Shown one piece after another: positions 17,621 through 27,658 of a stretch of 64,000 bases of DNA. The notes under the pieces were generated by a model. That model ran no database searches. It saw nothing but the letters and a program-made list of their open reading frames with translations, and was not told the DNA's origin. The DNA comes from an uncultured Aquimarina sp. GTDB taxonomy: Bacteria; Bacteroidota; Bacteroidia; Flavobacteriales; Flavobacteriaceae. The translations under genes were made by a program, and so were the position numbers. The stretch spans positions 1-64,000 of the forward strand of contig CANMFM010000014.1 in the NCBI GenBank assembly GCA_947497175.1. Reading direction: 5' to 3'. Each line of letters begins with the position of its first letter. Within the stretch, counting starts at the first letter, position 1.

Positions 17621-19975
17621 ATGAATATCAAAAATACAATTTTAGTACTTTCTTTACTACTAGTATCAACTATGTCTGCGCAAGTATATGGCGAATTATC
17701 TGGAAATGTAACCGACCAGACAGGGCAGCCTATTTTAGGAGCTTCAGTTTTTCTTGAAGGGACAGATAAGGGAACACAAACTGATTTTGATGGTAACTAT
17801 CGCATCGAGAATATAATACCGGGATCCTATAATCTTATTGTTAGTTATATAGGTTTCGAGACGCAAACAAAATTTAATGTTATCATACGATCAAAAGGAA
17901 CATTGCCTAGTAATTTTGTATTAAAAGAGTCTACTGAAGCATTAGATGAAGTAGTAGTAAGTAATGCCAATAAAATAAGCAGGCCCAAAGAGACTCCATT
18001 ATCGACGCAATCTCTCTCTGCTGTAGAAATCGCCACATATCCTGGTAGTAATAATGACGTAGTACAAGTTGCACAAACACTGCCCGGAGTTTCACCATCG
18101 ATAGGGGGATTTCGTAACGATCTCATTATCCGTGGAGGTGCGCCTAACGAAACTGTCTATTATCTGGATGGGATGGAAGTCCCCAATATTAATCACTTTA
18201 GTACTCAGGGTAGTGCAGGAGGGCCTGTAGGACTAATTAATGTATCCTTTATCGATAATGTTACTTTGTCTACCTCTGCTTTTGGAGCGCAATACGACAA
18301 TCCTCTTTCTGGCGTATTACAATTTAGTCAGCGTACAGGAAATAATCGGGATTTCAGTGGAAATTTTCGCGTAAGCGCCAGTGAAGCCGCTCTTACCCTG
18401 GAAGGACCATTGGGAAAAGGTAAAGCCGAGGAAGCAAAAACTACATTTTTGGTATCTGCAAGACGTAGCTATCTTCAATTTTTATTTGAAGTCATCGGGC
18501 TACCGTTCCGGCCTAATTATTGGGATTATCAATATAAAATAAACTATAAAATCGACGCTTATAACGACATTAATTTCATTGGTCTGGGGTCTATTGACGA
18601 TTTTTCTTTAGAAACACCAGAGGATTTTGACGCCGAACAACAAGCTCAGTTAGAACAAGCTCCTTTTATAAATCAGCGTACTAATGCCATAGGTTTATCC
18701 TGGAAACGACGCTTTAAAAATGGGTCTGGTTTTATGGAGACTATAGTAAGCAACAACGCGCTTTTCAATGAATTTACAAGATATCAAGATCCTGAAAATG
18801 AAACCGGAATCATCTTTAGGAATGATGCTAGAGAATCAGAAACTAAATTACGCTATCAACTCACAAAATTCTTAGGCGATTGGAAACTTACTACAGGCTT
18901 TAATACGCAATACTCTGATTATCGCAATGAAACGGTAAACCTAACCGATGATAACATTTTTAATACAGAAATAGATTTTATCAAATATGGAATATTTGCC
19001 AATGTAACGAAATCATTTTTTGATGATAAGTTAGATCTGTCCTTTGGTTTTAGAGCCGATGATGATAGTTTTATAGAAGATAATACGATCCTATCTACAT
19101 TTTCTCCAAGGCTATCGCTATCGTACGAATTTAAAGAAAACTGGAGGTTAAACGGATCTTTAGGAAGATACTACAAGTTGCCACCCTATACCATATTAGG
19201 ATTTAGAGATAATAGCAATGTTTTGGTCAATCAGGATGTTGATTATACCGTTAGCGATCACTATGTGGTTGGTTTACAACACTATTTTGGCCCTTCATCA
19301 AGTATCTCTTTAGAAGGGTTTTATAAACAATACGATGATTATCCGGTCTCAGTGCTTGATGGCGTTTCTCTAGCTAATAAAGGAGGAGGTTTTGAAGTTT
19401 TGGGAAGTGAAGATGTAGTTACCGCTGGTAGAGGACGAAGCTATGGTACAGAACTTCAGTTTCAGCAAAAACTTACCAATAATTTCTATGGGATATTTGC
19501 ATACACCTGGTTTTATAGTGAATTTACTGGTTTTGACAGAGATACATACCTGCCTTCAGTATGGGATAGCCGTCACCTTATCTCGTTTACAGGAGGATAT
19601 AAATTAAATCGAAACTGGGAAATAAGTGCCCGATATCGTTTTGCCGGAGAAACCCCTTTTGTCCCTACTGATTTGGAGGGTACACTAGCCAATTATCCCG
19701 AAGTTATTTTGGATTATGATCGTTTGGGTGAAGAAAAATTAGATATCTTCAGTCAACTTGATTTACGAATAGACAAAAAGTGGAATTTCCAAAAATTGTC
19801 TCTCGACGTATTTGTTGAAGTTCAAAATATTTTGGCGCAAGAAATACCTCAACCTACTGAATATGGATTGAACCGAGATGCGAGTGGAACTATCATACAG
19901 CCTAGAAGTTTGGTAGCTATAGAGACAGAATCCGGACAAATAATCCCAAGTATTGGAATTGTTGTTGATTTTTAA
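17621..19975 (+). CDS. TonB-dependent outer-membrane receptor
   Basis: 784 aa. After a signal peptide (LLLVSTMSAQ) comes a carboxypeptidase-like regulatory domain (~25-105; GNVTDQTGQPILGASVFL, GTDKGTQTDFDGNYRI). The plug (~120-235; NDVVQVAQTLPGVSPSIGG, IIRGGAPNETVYYLDG) and a ~540-residue beta barrel ending in IIPSIGIVVDF follow. It imports an unknown ligand using TonB energy. No SusD partner is next to it, so it is not a classic polysaccharide locus. The divergent MarR regulator implies small-molecule control of its expression. Confidence 0.92.
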   Translation: MNIKNTILVLSLLLVSTMSAQVYGELSGNVTDQTGQPILGASVFLEGTDKGTQTDFDGNYRIENIIPGSYNLIVSYIGFETQTKFNVIIRSKGTLPSNFVLKESTEALDEVVVSNANKISRPKETPLSTQSLSAVEIATYPGSNNDVVQVAQTLPGVSPSIGGFRNDLIIRGGAPNETVYYLDGMEVPNINHFSTQGSAGGPVGLINVSFIDNVTLSTSAFGAQYDNPLSGVLQFSQRTGNNRDFSGNFRVSASEAALTLEGPLGKGKAEEAKTTFLVSARRSYLQFLFEVIGLPFRPNYWDYQYKINYKIDAYNDINFIGLGSIDDFSLETPEDFDAEQQAQLEQAPFINQRTNAIGLSWKRRFKNGSGFMETIVSNNALFNEFTRYQDPENETGIIFRNDARESETKLRYQLTKFLGDWKLTTGFNTQYSDYRNETVNLTDDNIFNTEIDFIKYGIFANVTKSFFDDKLDLSFGFRADDDSFIEDNTILSTFSPRLSLSYEFKENWRLNGSLGRYYKLPPYTILGFRDNSNVLVNQDVDYTVSDHYVVGLQHYFGPSSSISLEGFYKQYDDYPVSVLDGVSLANKGGGFEVLGSEDVVTAGRGRSYGTELQFQQKLTNNFYGIFAYTWFYSEFTGFDRDTYLPSVWDSRHLISFTGGYKLNRNWEISARYRFAGETPFVPTDLEGTLANYPEVILDYDRLGEEKLDIFSQLDLRIDKKWNFQKLSLDVFVEVQNILAQEIPQPTEYGLNRDASGTIIQPRSLVAIETESGQIIPSIGIVVDF

Positions 19976-20013
19976 GACGGTCGTATAATACCGCAAGAGA
20001 TATAATGTCTTAC

Positions 20014-20047
20014 AAAATGTATCAGGTTGATCTCGGATACATTTTTG
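20014..20047 (+). terminator. Intrinsic terminator of the TonB-dependent receptor
   Basis: Stem AAAATGTATC (20014-20023) / GATACATTTT (20036-20045) followed by T-rich sequence. It separates the receptor from ileS. Confidence 0.7.
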
Positions 20048-20185
20048 GCGCTTTTTCACGAAAAAATCAACGACTTTGTTAAAAAACCTAATTTAGCACC
20101 TATTTATTTTATATCACGCTTCAATTTGGCTTCTCTTTTTCCAGAAAATCCTTATTTTCGCAGACTTAATAGAAAGAACGACAAA

Positions 20186-23100
20186 ATGAGCACGAAGTTT
20201 CCTGAATATAAAGGACTTGACTTACCCAAAGTAGCCGAAGAAATACTAGAGTATTGGCAACAAAATAACATTTTTGAAAAAAGTGTAAGTGCGCGTGATG
20301 GGGCAACACCATACGTATTTTTTGAAGGTCCTCCTTCAGCAAATGGGTTGCCGGGAATTCACCATGTAATGGCTCGTGCTATAAAAGATATTTTTTGTCG
20401 TTACAAAACCCAAAAAGGATATCAGGTAAAACGTAAAGCCGGGTGGGATACACACGGGTTGCCTGTAGAGCTTGGCGTTGAGAAAGAATTAGGAATCACC
20501 AAAGAAGATATCGGTAAAAAGATTACAATAGAAGAATATAACGAAGCCTGTAAAAAAGCGGTGATGCGTTATACGGATATCTGGAATGATCTTACACAAA
20601 AAATAGGATATTGGGTAGATATGGAAGACCCATATATCACATATAAACCTAAATACATGGAGAGTGTATGGTGGTTATTGTCTCAGATCTATAAAAAAGG
20701 ATTGCTGTACAAAGGGTATACTATCCAACCCTATTCGCCTAAAGCAGGTACAGGGTTAAGTTCTCATGAGCTCAATCAACCCGGAACATATCAAGACGTT
20801 ACAGATACTACAGTAGTAGCACAATTTAAGGCAAAAAAAGAAACACTACCGTCATTCTTACAAGATATTGAGGGTGATATTTGTTTCTTAGCCTGGACGA
20901 CCACACCATGGACATTGCCTTCGAATACTGCATTAACAGTAGGACCCAAAATAGATTATGCGTTAGTAAAAACATTCAATCAATACACTTTTGAACCTAT
21001 ATACGTTATTCTGGCAAAGAATTTGGTTGGAAAACAATTTGCAGGAAAGTTTGCTCAGGTTGAAACAGAGACAGAAGTAGATGGATTCAAAGAAGGTGAC
21101 AAAAAAATACCGTATTTCATCCTAAAAGAATGTAAAGGAGCAGATCTTGTTGATATTCGCTATGAACAATTACTTGATTTTGTTCAGCCCTATCATAATC
21201 CGGAAAATGCCTTTAGAGTAATTGCCGGAGATTTTGTAACTACCGAAGATGGTACCGGGATTGTACATACTGCGCCTACATTTGGTGCAGATGATGCTAT
21301 GGTTGCCAAACAAGCTACACCAGAAATACCAGCAATGCTTGTTAAGGATGATCATGATAATCTAGTCCCTCTGGTTGATTTACAAGGAAGATTTACAAAA
21401 CACGTGGGAGAGTTTGCCGGGAAGTATGTCAAGAATGAATATTATGATAAGGGTACCGCTCCAGAAAAATCAGTCGATGTAGAAATTGCCATCAAACTTA
21501 AGATAGAAAACAAAGCCTTTAAGGTAGAAAAATATGTACACAGCTATCCTAATTGCTGGCGTACCGATAAGCCTATATTGTATTATCCATTAGATTCATG
21601 GTTTATAAAAGTGACTGATTTTAAGGATCGTATGCACGAGCTTAATCTTGGAATTAACTGGAAACCCAAAGCAACTGGTGAAGGACGTTTTGGAAATTGG
21701 CTGGCTAATGCAAACGACTGGAATTTATCTCGTTCTCGTTTTTGGGGTATCCCATTACCGATTTGGAGAACCGATGACGGTAAAGAAGAACTAATTATCG
21801 GTTCTGTAGAAGAATTAAAAGCCGAAATGCAGAAAGCAGTAGAAGCCAAGGTGCTCGAAGCCGATATCTTTGCCGATTTTGTTGTAGGTGACATGACCGA
21901 GGAAAATTATGATAACATCGACCTACATAAAAATGTAGTTGACAAAATTATTTTAGTTTCTCCATCAGGAAAACCAATGAAACGAGAAAGTGATCTTATC
22001 GATGTATGGTTTGACTCTGGATCAATGCCGTATGCGCAATGGCATTATCCTTTTGAAAACAAGGAAAAAGTAGAGTCTGGCGCTGGTAAAGCAGATTTTA
22101 TTGCAGAGGGTGTAGATCAAACCCGTGGTTGGTTCTATACTTTGCATGCTATTGCAACAATGATCTTTGATGATGTTGCCTATAAAAATGTAGTATCAAA
22201 CGGTCTTGTCCTAGACAAAAATGGGCTAAAAATGTCTAAAAGACTAGGGAATGCCGTTGATCCATTTGAGACGTTAAAGGCGTATGGACCTGATGCCACT
22301 AGATGGTATATGATCAGCAATGCTAATCCCTGGGATAATTTAAAATTTGATTCTGAAGGAATTGCAGAAGTACGCCGTAAGTTTTTTGGTACATTATACA
22401 ACACCTACTCATTCTTTACGTTGTATGCAAACATCGATAACTTTACTTATGCTGAAGCTGATATTGCTTTGGCCGATCGTCCTGAGATAGATCGTTGGAT
22501 TCTTAGTGAACTGCATACGTTGATCAAAAATGTAGACGGCTATTATAATGATTATGAACCTACAAAAGCTACTAGAGCTATTTCGGATTTTGTGCAAGAA
22601 AATCTGAGTAACTGGTTTGTACGTTTGAGTAGAAGAAGATTCTGGAAAGGAGATTACGGGCAAGATAAGATATCTGCATATCAGACCTTATATACGTGTA
22701 TGTTTACCGTTGCTAAATTAGGTGCTCCTGTTGCCCCCTTCTTTATGGATCGATTGTATAAAGACTTAGTAACAGGTACTAAAAAAGAAACTTTTGAAAG
22801 CGTGCACTTGGCACATTTTCCAGAGTATAACGACGCTTTTGTAGATAAGGACTTAGAGCATAAAATGCAAAAAGCACAAACGATCTCTTCTTTGGTACTT
22901 TCTTTACGTCAAAAAGAAAAGATTAAAGTTAGACAACCTCTACAGCGCATTATGATTCCTGTACTTAATGATGCAGAAAAAGATGAGATAAATGACATTG
23001 CCGAGCTCGTAAAAAGTGAAGTAAATGTAAAGGAAATAGAACTAATTGATGACGCTTCTGGTATTTTAGTAAAACAGATTAAGCCTAATTTCAAGGCACT

Positions 23101-23590
23101 AGGCCCACGTTTTGGAAAAGATATGAAGTTGATTGCCAATAAGATACGAGAATTTGATCAAGAGGCTATTAAAATTCTTGAACAAACTGGGCATTTTGAT
23201 GTAGAAATTAATGATAAAATTGTTACATTAGAAACCGAAGATGTAGAGATTAGCTCTCAAGATATTGAGGGTTGGTTGGTTGCAAATTCAGGTTCATTGA
23301 CGGTAGCATTAGACGTTACTATAACTCCGGAGCTAAAAAAAGAGGGAATAGCCAGAGAACTTGTTAATAGAATCCAGAATATTCGTAAGGATAGCGGATT
23401 CGAAGTAACTGATAAAATAGAAATTGTTTTTCAGAAAAATGAAACCGTTCAAGAAGCTGTCGCAACTAACGAAACCTACATCAAAAACGAAACCTTAACC
23501 GAGACAATTGAATTTGCAAAAGACATAATAAACGGCACAGAAATTGCGTTTGATGACATTGCAACCCAATTGATAATTAAAAAACATTAA
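20186..23590 (+). CDS. ileS: Isoleucyl-tRNA synthetase
   Basis: The frame opens at 20027, but the ATG at 20186 (MSTKFPEYKGLDLPKVAEE) is the family start, giving 1134 aa. It is class I: HIGH-equivalent GLPGIHHVMARAIKD near the N-terminus, the editing domain in the middle with TTPWTLPSNTAL and GTGIVHTAPTFGADD, and KMSKRLGNAVDP as the KMSKS loop. The C-terminal tRNA-binding domain has the eukaryotic/archaeal-like organisation seen in Bacteroidota IleRS. It lies 3 bases upstream of the DksA/TraR-like gene, so the two are cotranscribed. Confidence 0.97.
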   Translation: MSTKFPEYKGLDLPKVAEEILEYWQQNNIFEKSVSARDGATPYVFFEGPPSANGLPGIHHVMARAIKDIFCRYKTQKGYQVKRKAGWDTHGLPVELGVEKELGITKEDIGKKITIEEYNEACKKAVMRYTDIWNDLTQKIGYWVDMEDPYITYKPKYMESVWWLLSQIYKKGLLYKGYTIQPYSPKAGTGLSSHELNQPGTYQDVTDTTVVAQFKAKKETLPSFLQDIEGDICFLAWTTTPWTLPSNTALTVGPKIDYALVKTFNQYTFEPIYVILAKNLVGKQFAGKFAQVETETEVDGFKEGDKKIPYFILKECKGADLVDIRYEQLLDFVQPYHNPENAFRVIAGDFVTTEDGTGIVHTAPTFGADDAMVAKQATPEIPAMLVKDDHDNLVPLVDLQGRFTKHVGEFAGKYVKNEYYDKGTAPEKSVDVEIAIKLKIENKAFKVEKYVHSYPNCWRTDKPILYYPLDSWFIKVTDFKDRMHELNLGINWKPKATGEGRFGNWLANANDWNLSRSRFWGIPLPIWRTDDGKEELIIGSVEELKAEMQKAVEAKVLEADIFADFVVGDMTEENYDNIDLHKNVVDKIILVSPSGKPMKRESDLIDVWFDSGSMPYAQWHYPFENKEKVESGAGKADFIAEGVDQTRGWFYTLHAIATMIFDDVAYKNVVSNGLVLDKNGLKMSKRLGNAVDPFETLKAYGPDATRWYMISNANPWDNLKFDSEGIAEVRRKFFGTLYNTYSFFTLYANIDNFTYAEADIALADRPEIDRWILSELHTLIKNVDGYYNDYEPTKATRAISDFVQENLSNWFVRLSRRRFWKGDYGQDKISAYQTLYTCMFTVAKLGAPVAPFFMDRLYKDLVTGTKKETFESVHLAHFPEYNDAFVDKDLEHKMQKAQTISSLVLSLRQKEKIKVRQPLQRIMIPVLNDAEKDEINDIAELVKSEVNVKEIELIDDASGILVKQIKPNFKALGPRFGKDMKLIANKIREFDQEAIKILEQTGHFDVEINDKIVTLETEDVEISSQDIEGWLVANSGSLTVALDVTITPELKKEGIARELVNRIQNIRKDSGFEVTDKIEIVFQKNETVQEAVATNETYIKNETLTETIEFAKDIINGTEIAFDDIATQLIIKKH

Positions 23591-23593
23591 GAT

Positions 23594-23977
23594 ATGGCAG
23601 AAGATGTAAAAGTAAGGTACAGTGACGCCGATTTGGCGAAGTTTAAGGAAATTATCCTTGAAAAAATGGAAAAAGCAAACAAGGATTTAGAATTGCTGCA
23701 AAGTGCTTACAAAAATGATGGAAACAATGGTACAGATGATACTTCTCCAACATTTAAAGCCTTTGAAGAAGGAAGCGAAACTATGTCTAAAGAAGCCAAC
23801 ACACAACTTGCAATACGACAAGAGAAATTTGTACGTGATTTAAAAAATGCACTACTACGTATTGAAAACAAAACGTATGGTATTTGTCGCGTAACCGGAA
23901 AATTAATCAACCCCGAAAGATTAAAATTAGTTCCACATGCTACTCTAAGCATTGAAGCTAAGAATATGCAAAGTTAA
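23594..23977 (+). CDS. DksA/TraR-family protein lacking most zinc-ligand cysteines
   Basis: 127 aa. N-terminal helices (~10-90) form the coiled-coil region typical of DksA/TraR, and the C-terminal knuckle reads YGICRVTGKLINPERLKLVPHATLS split over ~95-120. Canonical members have a CxxC...CxxC zinc site; here only C98 remains and the other ligand positions are Thr/Ser-type. DksA-like proteins enter the RNA polymerase secondary channel, but this loss could change that role. The gene directly follows ileS and ends before a strong terminator, a common arrangement in flavobacteria. Confidence 0.85.
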   Translation: MAEDVKVRYSDADLAKFKEIILEKMEKANKDLELLQSAYKNDGNNGTDDTSPTFKAFEEGSETMSKEANTQLAIRQEKFVRDLKNALLRIENKTYGICRVTGKLINPERLKLVPHATLSIEAKNMQS

Positions 23978-24006
23978 GAGTTAACAATCGTCTATAATTT
24001 ATTACG

Positions 24007-24042
24007 AGACCCCATGAGTTTTAAACTCATGGGGTCTTTTTA
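24007..24042 (+). terminator. Strong intrinsic terminator of ileS/DksA-like operon
   Basis: A nearly continuous palindrome AGACCCCATGAGTTT / AAACTCATGGGGTCT (24007-24037) followed by TTTTTA. It ends the ileS-DksA-like transcription unit before lspA. Confidence 0.9.
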
Positions 24043-24164
24043 GAAACATGTAGTGTGACATATTGCTACCAAATTCTATAAGCCCACGCATTAATGTTTA
24101 TAAACCAAAATAAAATACTATTTTTGTCCGTCGTTGCTTTTATTACCTATGCAAACTAATATTT

Positions 24165-24776
24165 ATGTCCTTAAAAAAATCCATTTTAGTTATAATTTTA
24201 GTCTTATTGATTGACCAAATCACTAAAGTTTATATTAAAACTCATTTTACATTACATGAAGAATTACCTGTTTTTAGTTGGTTTAGAATAGTATTTGTCG
24301 AAAACAAAGGAATGGCGTGGGGTTTTGAACTTCCGGGGAGTTATGGCAAACTAGTACTTACACTCTTTAGGTTAGTTGCTATTACTGGAATTGGATATTG
24401 GCTTTATGACTCGGTTCGTAAAAACAGCCCAAAGATACTTACTTTTTGTATCGCATTAATCTTTGCTGGAGCCTTTGGAAACATTATAGATTCAATATTA
24501 TATGGTGTTCTTTTTGATGCAAGTACAAATATCAATGTGGCGAGTTTTTTACCCGAAAATGGTGGATATGAAAGCCTATTCTATGGCAAGGTTGTCGACA
24601 TGATTCAGTTTACATTTTATGACGATATTTTACCAGAATGGATTCCGTTTTGGGGAGGCAGTCATTTTTCTTTTTTTGACCCTGTATTTAATATCGCTGA
24701 TTCTGCTATTAGTGTTGGGGTATTCTTATTAATTATTTTTAATAAGAAAGCTTTTCCAAAAGGCAATTTATCGTAG
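24165..24776 (+). CDS. lspA: Lipoprotein signal peptidase
   Basis: 203 aa, four transmembrane helices (~5-23, 70-85, 100-120, 170-195). The catalytic aspartates of signal peptidase II lie in GNIIDSILYG and FNIADSAISVG; N-terminal LIDQITKVYIK is also typical. It cleaves the signal peptide of lipid-modified prolipoproteins in the inner membrane, serving the many lipobox-bearing products in this window. A -7-like TATTTTTG is present at 24119-24126. The last bases overlap the convergent response regulator. Confidence 0.95.
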   Translation: MSLKKSILVIILVLLIDQITKVYIKTHFTLHEELPVFSWFRIVFVENKGMAWGFELPGSYGKLVLTLFRLVAITGIGYWLYDSVRKNSPKILTFCIALIFAGAFGNIIDSILYGVLFDASTNINVASFLPENGGYESLFYGKVVDMIQFTFYDDILPEWIPFWGGSHFSFFDPVFNIADSAISVGVFLLIIFNKKAFPKGNLS

Positions 24777-25169
24777 TACCCTTACAAAATCATCTAAGGT
24801 TATAGGTTTGGAAAGATAATCTGAAACCACATCTATAGATTTAGCTCGATCAATATCTCTTGAGTCTATTGAGGAGCTTACCACATAAAGATCAATCACA
24901 TCTTGTATATCATTCCTGATTTTTGAAAATTCATTTAGAAATTCCCAACCATCCATAACGGGCATATTAAGATCGAGAAAAATAACCTGAGGCACATCTA
25001 TCTGCGCATCATTCTTAATAGATTCGCGAAAAAAATCCAAAGCTTCTTTTCCGTTATTAAAAACGAGTACAGATTGAGATAGTTTCTTTAATTGAATAAT
25101 TTTACTTACTAAATTTATGTAAATACTATCATCATCGATAATACAAACACTTTCGATATTTTGGGACAT
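24768..25169 (-). CDS. Single-domain response regulator (CheY-like)
   Basis: 133 aa, receiver domain only. Acidic pocket IIDDDS (~11-14), phospho-acceptor D66 in FLDLNMPVMDGWEF, conserved Thr/Ser region VVSSSID and Lys in LSKPIT. With no output domain it must act by binding a partner protein. Similar stand-alone receivers in flavobacteria are phosphorylated by hybrid kinases encoded elsewhere. No kinase is adjacent. Its 3' end overlaps lspA by 9 bases. Confidence 0.9.
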   Translation of the reverse strand: MSQNIESVCIIDDDSIYINLVSKIIQLKKLSQSVLVFNNGKEALDFFRESIKNDAQIDVPQVIFLDLNMPVMDGWEFLNEFSKIRNDIQDVIDLYVVSSSIDSRDIDRAKSIDVVSDYLSKPITLDDFVRVLR

Positions 25170-25237
25170 TCTAAGGGGAGTAAAAAATTTGCGATCCTAA
25201 TATAGAATAAAGTATTCTTGATTGCAAAAAATGGCAA

Positions 25238-25807
25238 CTAATTCTTAAAATGATATGTCTTTAGAGGTGTAACACAAAGGTCTAAACGAATATCAGTGGG
25301 TAAAACTTCTTCGATTTCAGTTTCAGCAGGAAAAAGAGAGAGCCCTACTTTTAAAGTTTCTGGAGGACATAAGCTTAAAAATCTATCATAAAACCCTTTT
25401 CCATAACCAATACGATGTCCTTGTAAATCAAAAGCCAGAAGCGGTACAAAAACTACTTCAATTTTGTTTTCAGGAATTGAAATTCCTTCTGTAGGTTCTG
25501 GGATTCCCCATGGGTTTATGCTTAGTTTTGTAGTATCTGTTAACAAAATATGCTCTAAAGAGTTATCGATAAAATTACTTTTTGGAATACTTATGTTTTT
25601 ATCTTTTCCCTGCAGGATTTGTAACAAAAATTCTGTATTAATTTCTTTTTGTTTTTCTATAGGTAAAAAAATGTGATAATTGGATTTTTCCCAGATAGGC
25701 AATTGAAGCGTTTGGTTAGCAATGTCAATACTTAAGTTCTCAAGTTCTTCAGCACTTATTTGTGCTCTTAATTTTTTATATTTTTTGCGAAGATCTTTCT
25801 TATTCAT
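25238..25807 (-). CDS. 5-formyltetrahydrofolate cyclo-ligase
   Basis: 189 aa. Family signatures: N-terminal RKKYKKLRAQI, middle FLPIEKQKEINTE, INPWGIPEP, and C-terminal VPLLAFDLQGHRIGYGKGFYDRFL, which forms the ATP/folate site. It converts 5-formyl-THF to 5,10-methenyl-THF in the cytoplasm. Its start overlaps the end of the deacylase gene by 8 bases, so it is the last gene of a translationally coupled four-gene operon whose other members concern amino-acid ligation or hydrolysis. Confidence 0.92.
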   Translation of the reverse strand: MNKKDLRKKYKKLRAQISAEELENLSIDIANQTLQLPIWEKSNYHIFLPIEKQKEINTEFLLQILQGKDKNISIPKSNFIDNSLEHILLTDTTKLSINPWGIPEPTEGISIPENKIEVVFVPLLAFDLQGHRIGYGKGFYDRFLSLCPPETLKVGLSLFPAETEIEEVLPTDIRLDLCVTPLKTYHFKN

Positions 25808-26780
25808 CGATCATTTCTTTTGTGATATGAAAAATAGCATCCCCCTGATAAACGATAGGAGCTTCATTTACATTAATTATATATCCAGGATTCATAGCTT
25901 TAACTATATGCCGCATTTTTCCGTAAGGATCTGTAATTGTTGCGAGTACTTCACCTTTTTCTACATGCTTACTTATGGGTACTTTTATATGTAGCAACCC
26001 ACTATATTTTGCTCGTAACCACATGCTTTTGTTAATTATAATGCTATCAGTTTTTGGTTTTGGTGTGGTGAAATTTGCATTTAACATTTCTAGATGATGA
26101 AGTATTCGCATTGTACCTTCTACTCCTTCTCTTGCTATTTCTTTACAACTGCTTTGAGACTTTCCGCCTTCAAACAATAATATATCTATCCCCTTTTTTG
26201 CGCATGTAGCACGAAGGGAACCATCAAGGTTTTTAGAGAATAATACAAACGGAGCATTAAAAATTTTGGCAAACGCTACTAACTTTTCATTTTTAGAATC
26301 TACCCGAATATGAGGCGCATTAAATCGACTCGCTCCTCCTGTATGAAAGTCTAAACAAAAATCGGCGACCGGGAGAATTTCATTAATAAACTGATATGCA
26401 AAACGACTAGCCAAAGAACCGTTCTTTTTCCCCGGAAAAACTCTGTTTAAGTCTCTACCATCTGGAAAAAATCGATTCATATTTAAAAAACCAAATACGT
26501 TTAATACAGGGATACAAATAATCGTTCCTCTTTGGGGCTTATTGATTTTTTTGGCAATGATCTGTCTTACGACTTCTACACCATTAACTTCATCTCCATG
26601 AATTCCTGCAGTAATCAAAACTATTGGTCCAGGCTTAAATGAACGCTCAATAATAACAGGTATCTCTACTTTGGTAGAGGTATATAATTTTGCGATATTA
26701 AAATTGATTGTAGTGCTAGTGCCAGGTAAAACTTCATGGCCAAGAATATTTAGTATATTTTTTTCGTCTGTTTTTGTCAT
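25800..26780 (-). CDS. Succinylglutamate desuccinylase/aspartoacylase-family deacylase
   Basis: 326 aa, M14-like zinc hydrolase. The zinc-binding [10 protein letters not shown] motif lies near residue 60, the second His is in DFHTGG, and a downstream Glu is in LLFEGGKSQ. The C-terminal domain (~240-326) is beta-rich ([19 protein letters not shown]), as in AstE/aspartoacylase relatives. It hydrolyses an amide bond in an N-acyl amino acid or peptide-like substrate. It overlaps rimK by 4 bases (ATGA). Coupled to RimK and a retropepsin-like protease, it may remove or edit the ligated amino acid; that role is inference. Confidence 0.85.
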   Translation of the reverse strand: MTKTDEKNILNILGHEVLPGTSTTINFNIAKLYTSTKVEIPVIIERSFKPGPIVLITAGIHGDEVNGVEVVRQIIAKKINKPQRGTIICIPVLNVFGFLNMNRFFPDGRDLNRVFPGKKNGSLASRFAYQFINEILPVADFCLDFHTGGASRFNAPHIRVDSKNEKLVAFAKIFNAPFVLFSKNLDGSLRATCAKKGIDILLFEGGKSQSSCKEIAREGVEGTMRILHHLEMLNANFTTPKPKTDSIIINKSMWLRAKYSGLLHIKVPISKHVEKGEVLATITDPYGKMRHIVKAMNPGYIINVNEAPIVYQGDAIFHITKEMIDE

Positions 26781-27658
26781 TGGTGTGATAAACTTCTTTC
26801 TATATAACGTATTATCGATTTGGCGATGTCATTACCTGTAGCATTTTCAATACCTTCCAGACCTGGTGAAGAATTAACTTCGAGAATCAGTGGTCCTCTG
26901 GCGCTTTGTAATAGATCCACTCCTGCAACACCCATATTTAATGCTTTTGCAGCCATAATTGCTGCTTGCTCTTCGTGCCTGTTTAGTGCAATCATTTTTG
27001 CGGTTCCACCTCTATGTAAATTAGATCTAAACTCTCCTTCTTTTCCTTGTCTTTTCATAGCCCCAACTACTTGTCCATCTACTACCAAAATTCTAATATC
27101 TGCTCCTCTTGCTTCTTTTATGTATTCTTGTACGATAACTCTGGCTTGTAACCCATTAAAAGCTTCTAGCACTGATTCTGCAGCAGTTTTGGTTTCTGCC
27201 AATACAACACCTAACCCCTGAGTTCCTTCTAAAAGTTTAATGATTAATGGCGCTCCCCCTACATGTGAAATAACTTCAGAAACATTTTTGGAATAATTCG
27301 TGAATACAGTTTTAGGAAGCCCTAATCCTGCTTTGGATAACACCTGCAAGCTTCTTAATTTATCTCTTGATTGTATGAGTGCCTGAGATTTAAGTGTAGT
27401 AAACACATTCATCATTTCGAACTGTCTTACTACAGCTGTTCCGTAAAAAGTTGTAGACGCACCAATTCTGGGGATGACTGCGTCAACATGATCTAACTTT
27501 CTTCCTTTATAATAAATTTCTGGCTTTTGTCGTTCGATGACAATGTCACAATTTAGAGGGTCAATTACTTGTACATTGTGTTTGCGTTTTACGGCAGCTT
27601 GAACTAATGCGTTTGTAGAATACAAACTTGCACTACGTGACAAGATTTTTATATTCAT
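26777..27658 (-). CDS. rimK: RimK-family ATP-grasp amino-acid ligase
   Basis: 293 aa. An N-terminal preATP domain ([21 protein letters not shown]) is followed by the ATP-grasp domain (~110-290) with [43 protein letters not shown] and [13 protein letters not shown], the last containing the magnesium-binding Glu/Asn. E. coli RimK adds glutamates to the C-terminus of ribosomal protein S6. ATGA overlaps with both neighbours show tight coupling with the protease and deacylase genes. The substrate here may be S6 or a small peptide. Confidence 0.9.
   Translation of the reverse strand: MNIKILSRSASLYSTNALVQAAVKRKHNVQVIDPLNCDIVIERQKPEIYYKGRKLDHVDAVIPRIGASTTFYGTAVVRQFEMMNVFTTLKSQALIQSRDKLRSLQVLSKAGLGLPKTVFTNYSKNVSEVISHVGGAPLIIKLLEGTQGLGVVLAETKTAAESVLEAFNGLQARVIVQEYIKEARGADIRILVVDGQVVGAMKRQGKEGEFRSNLHRGGTAKMIALNRHEEQAAIMAAKALNMGVAGVDLLQSARGPLILEVNSSPGLEGIENATGNDIAKSIIRYIERSLSHQ

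Noticed and set aside
20027..20185. N-terminal extension of ileS
   Set aside because: The 53 extra residues are not synthetase-like, include the terminator of the preceding receptor gene, and the ATG at 20186 matches the family start.
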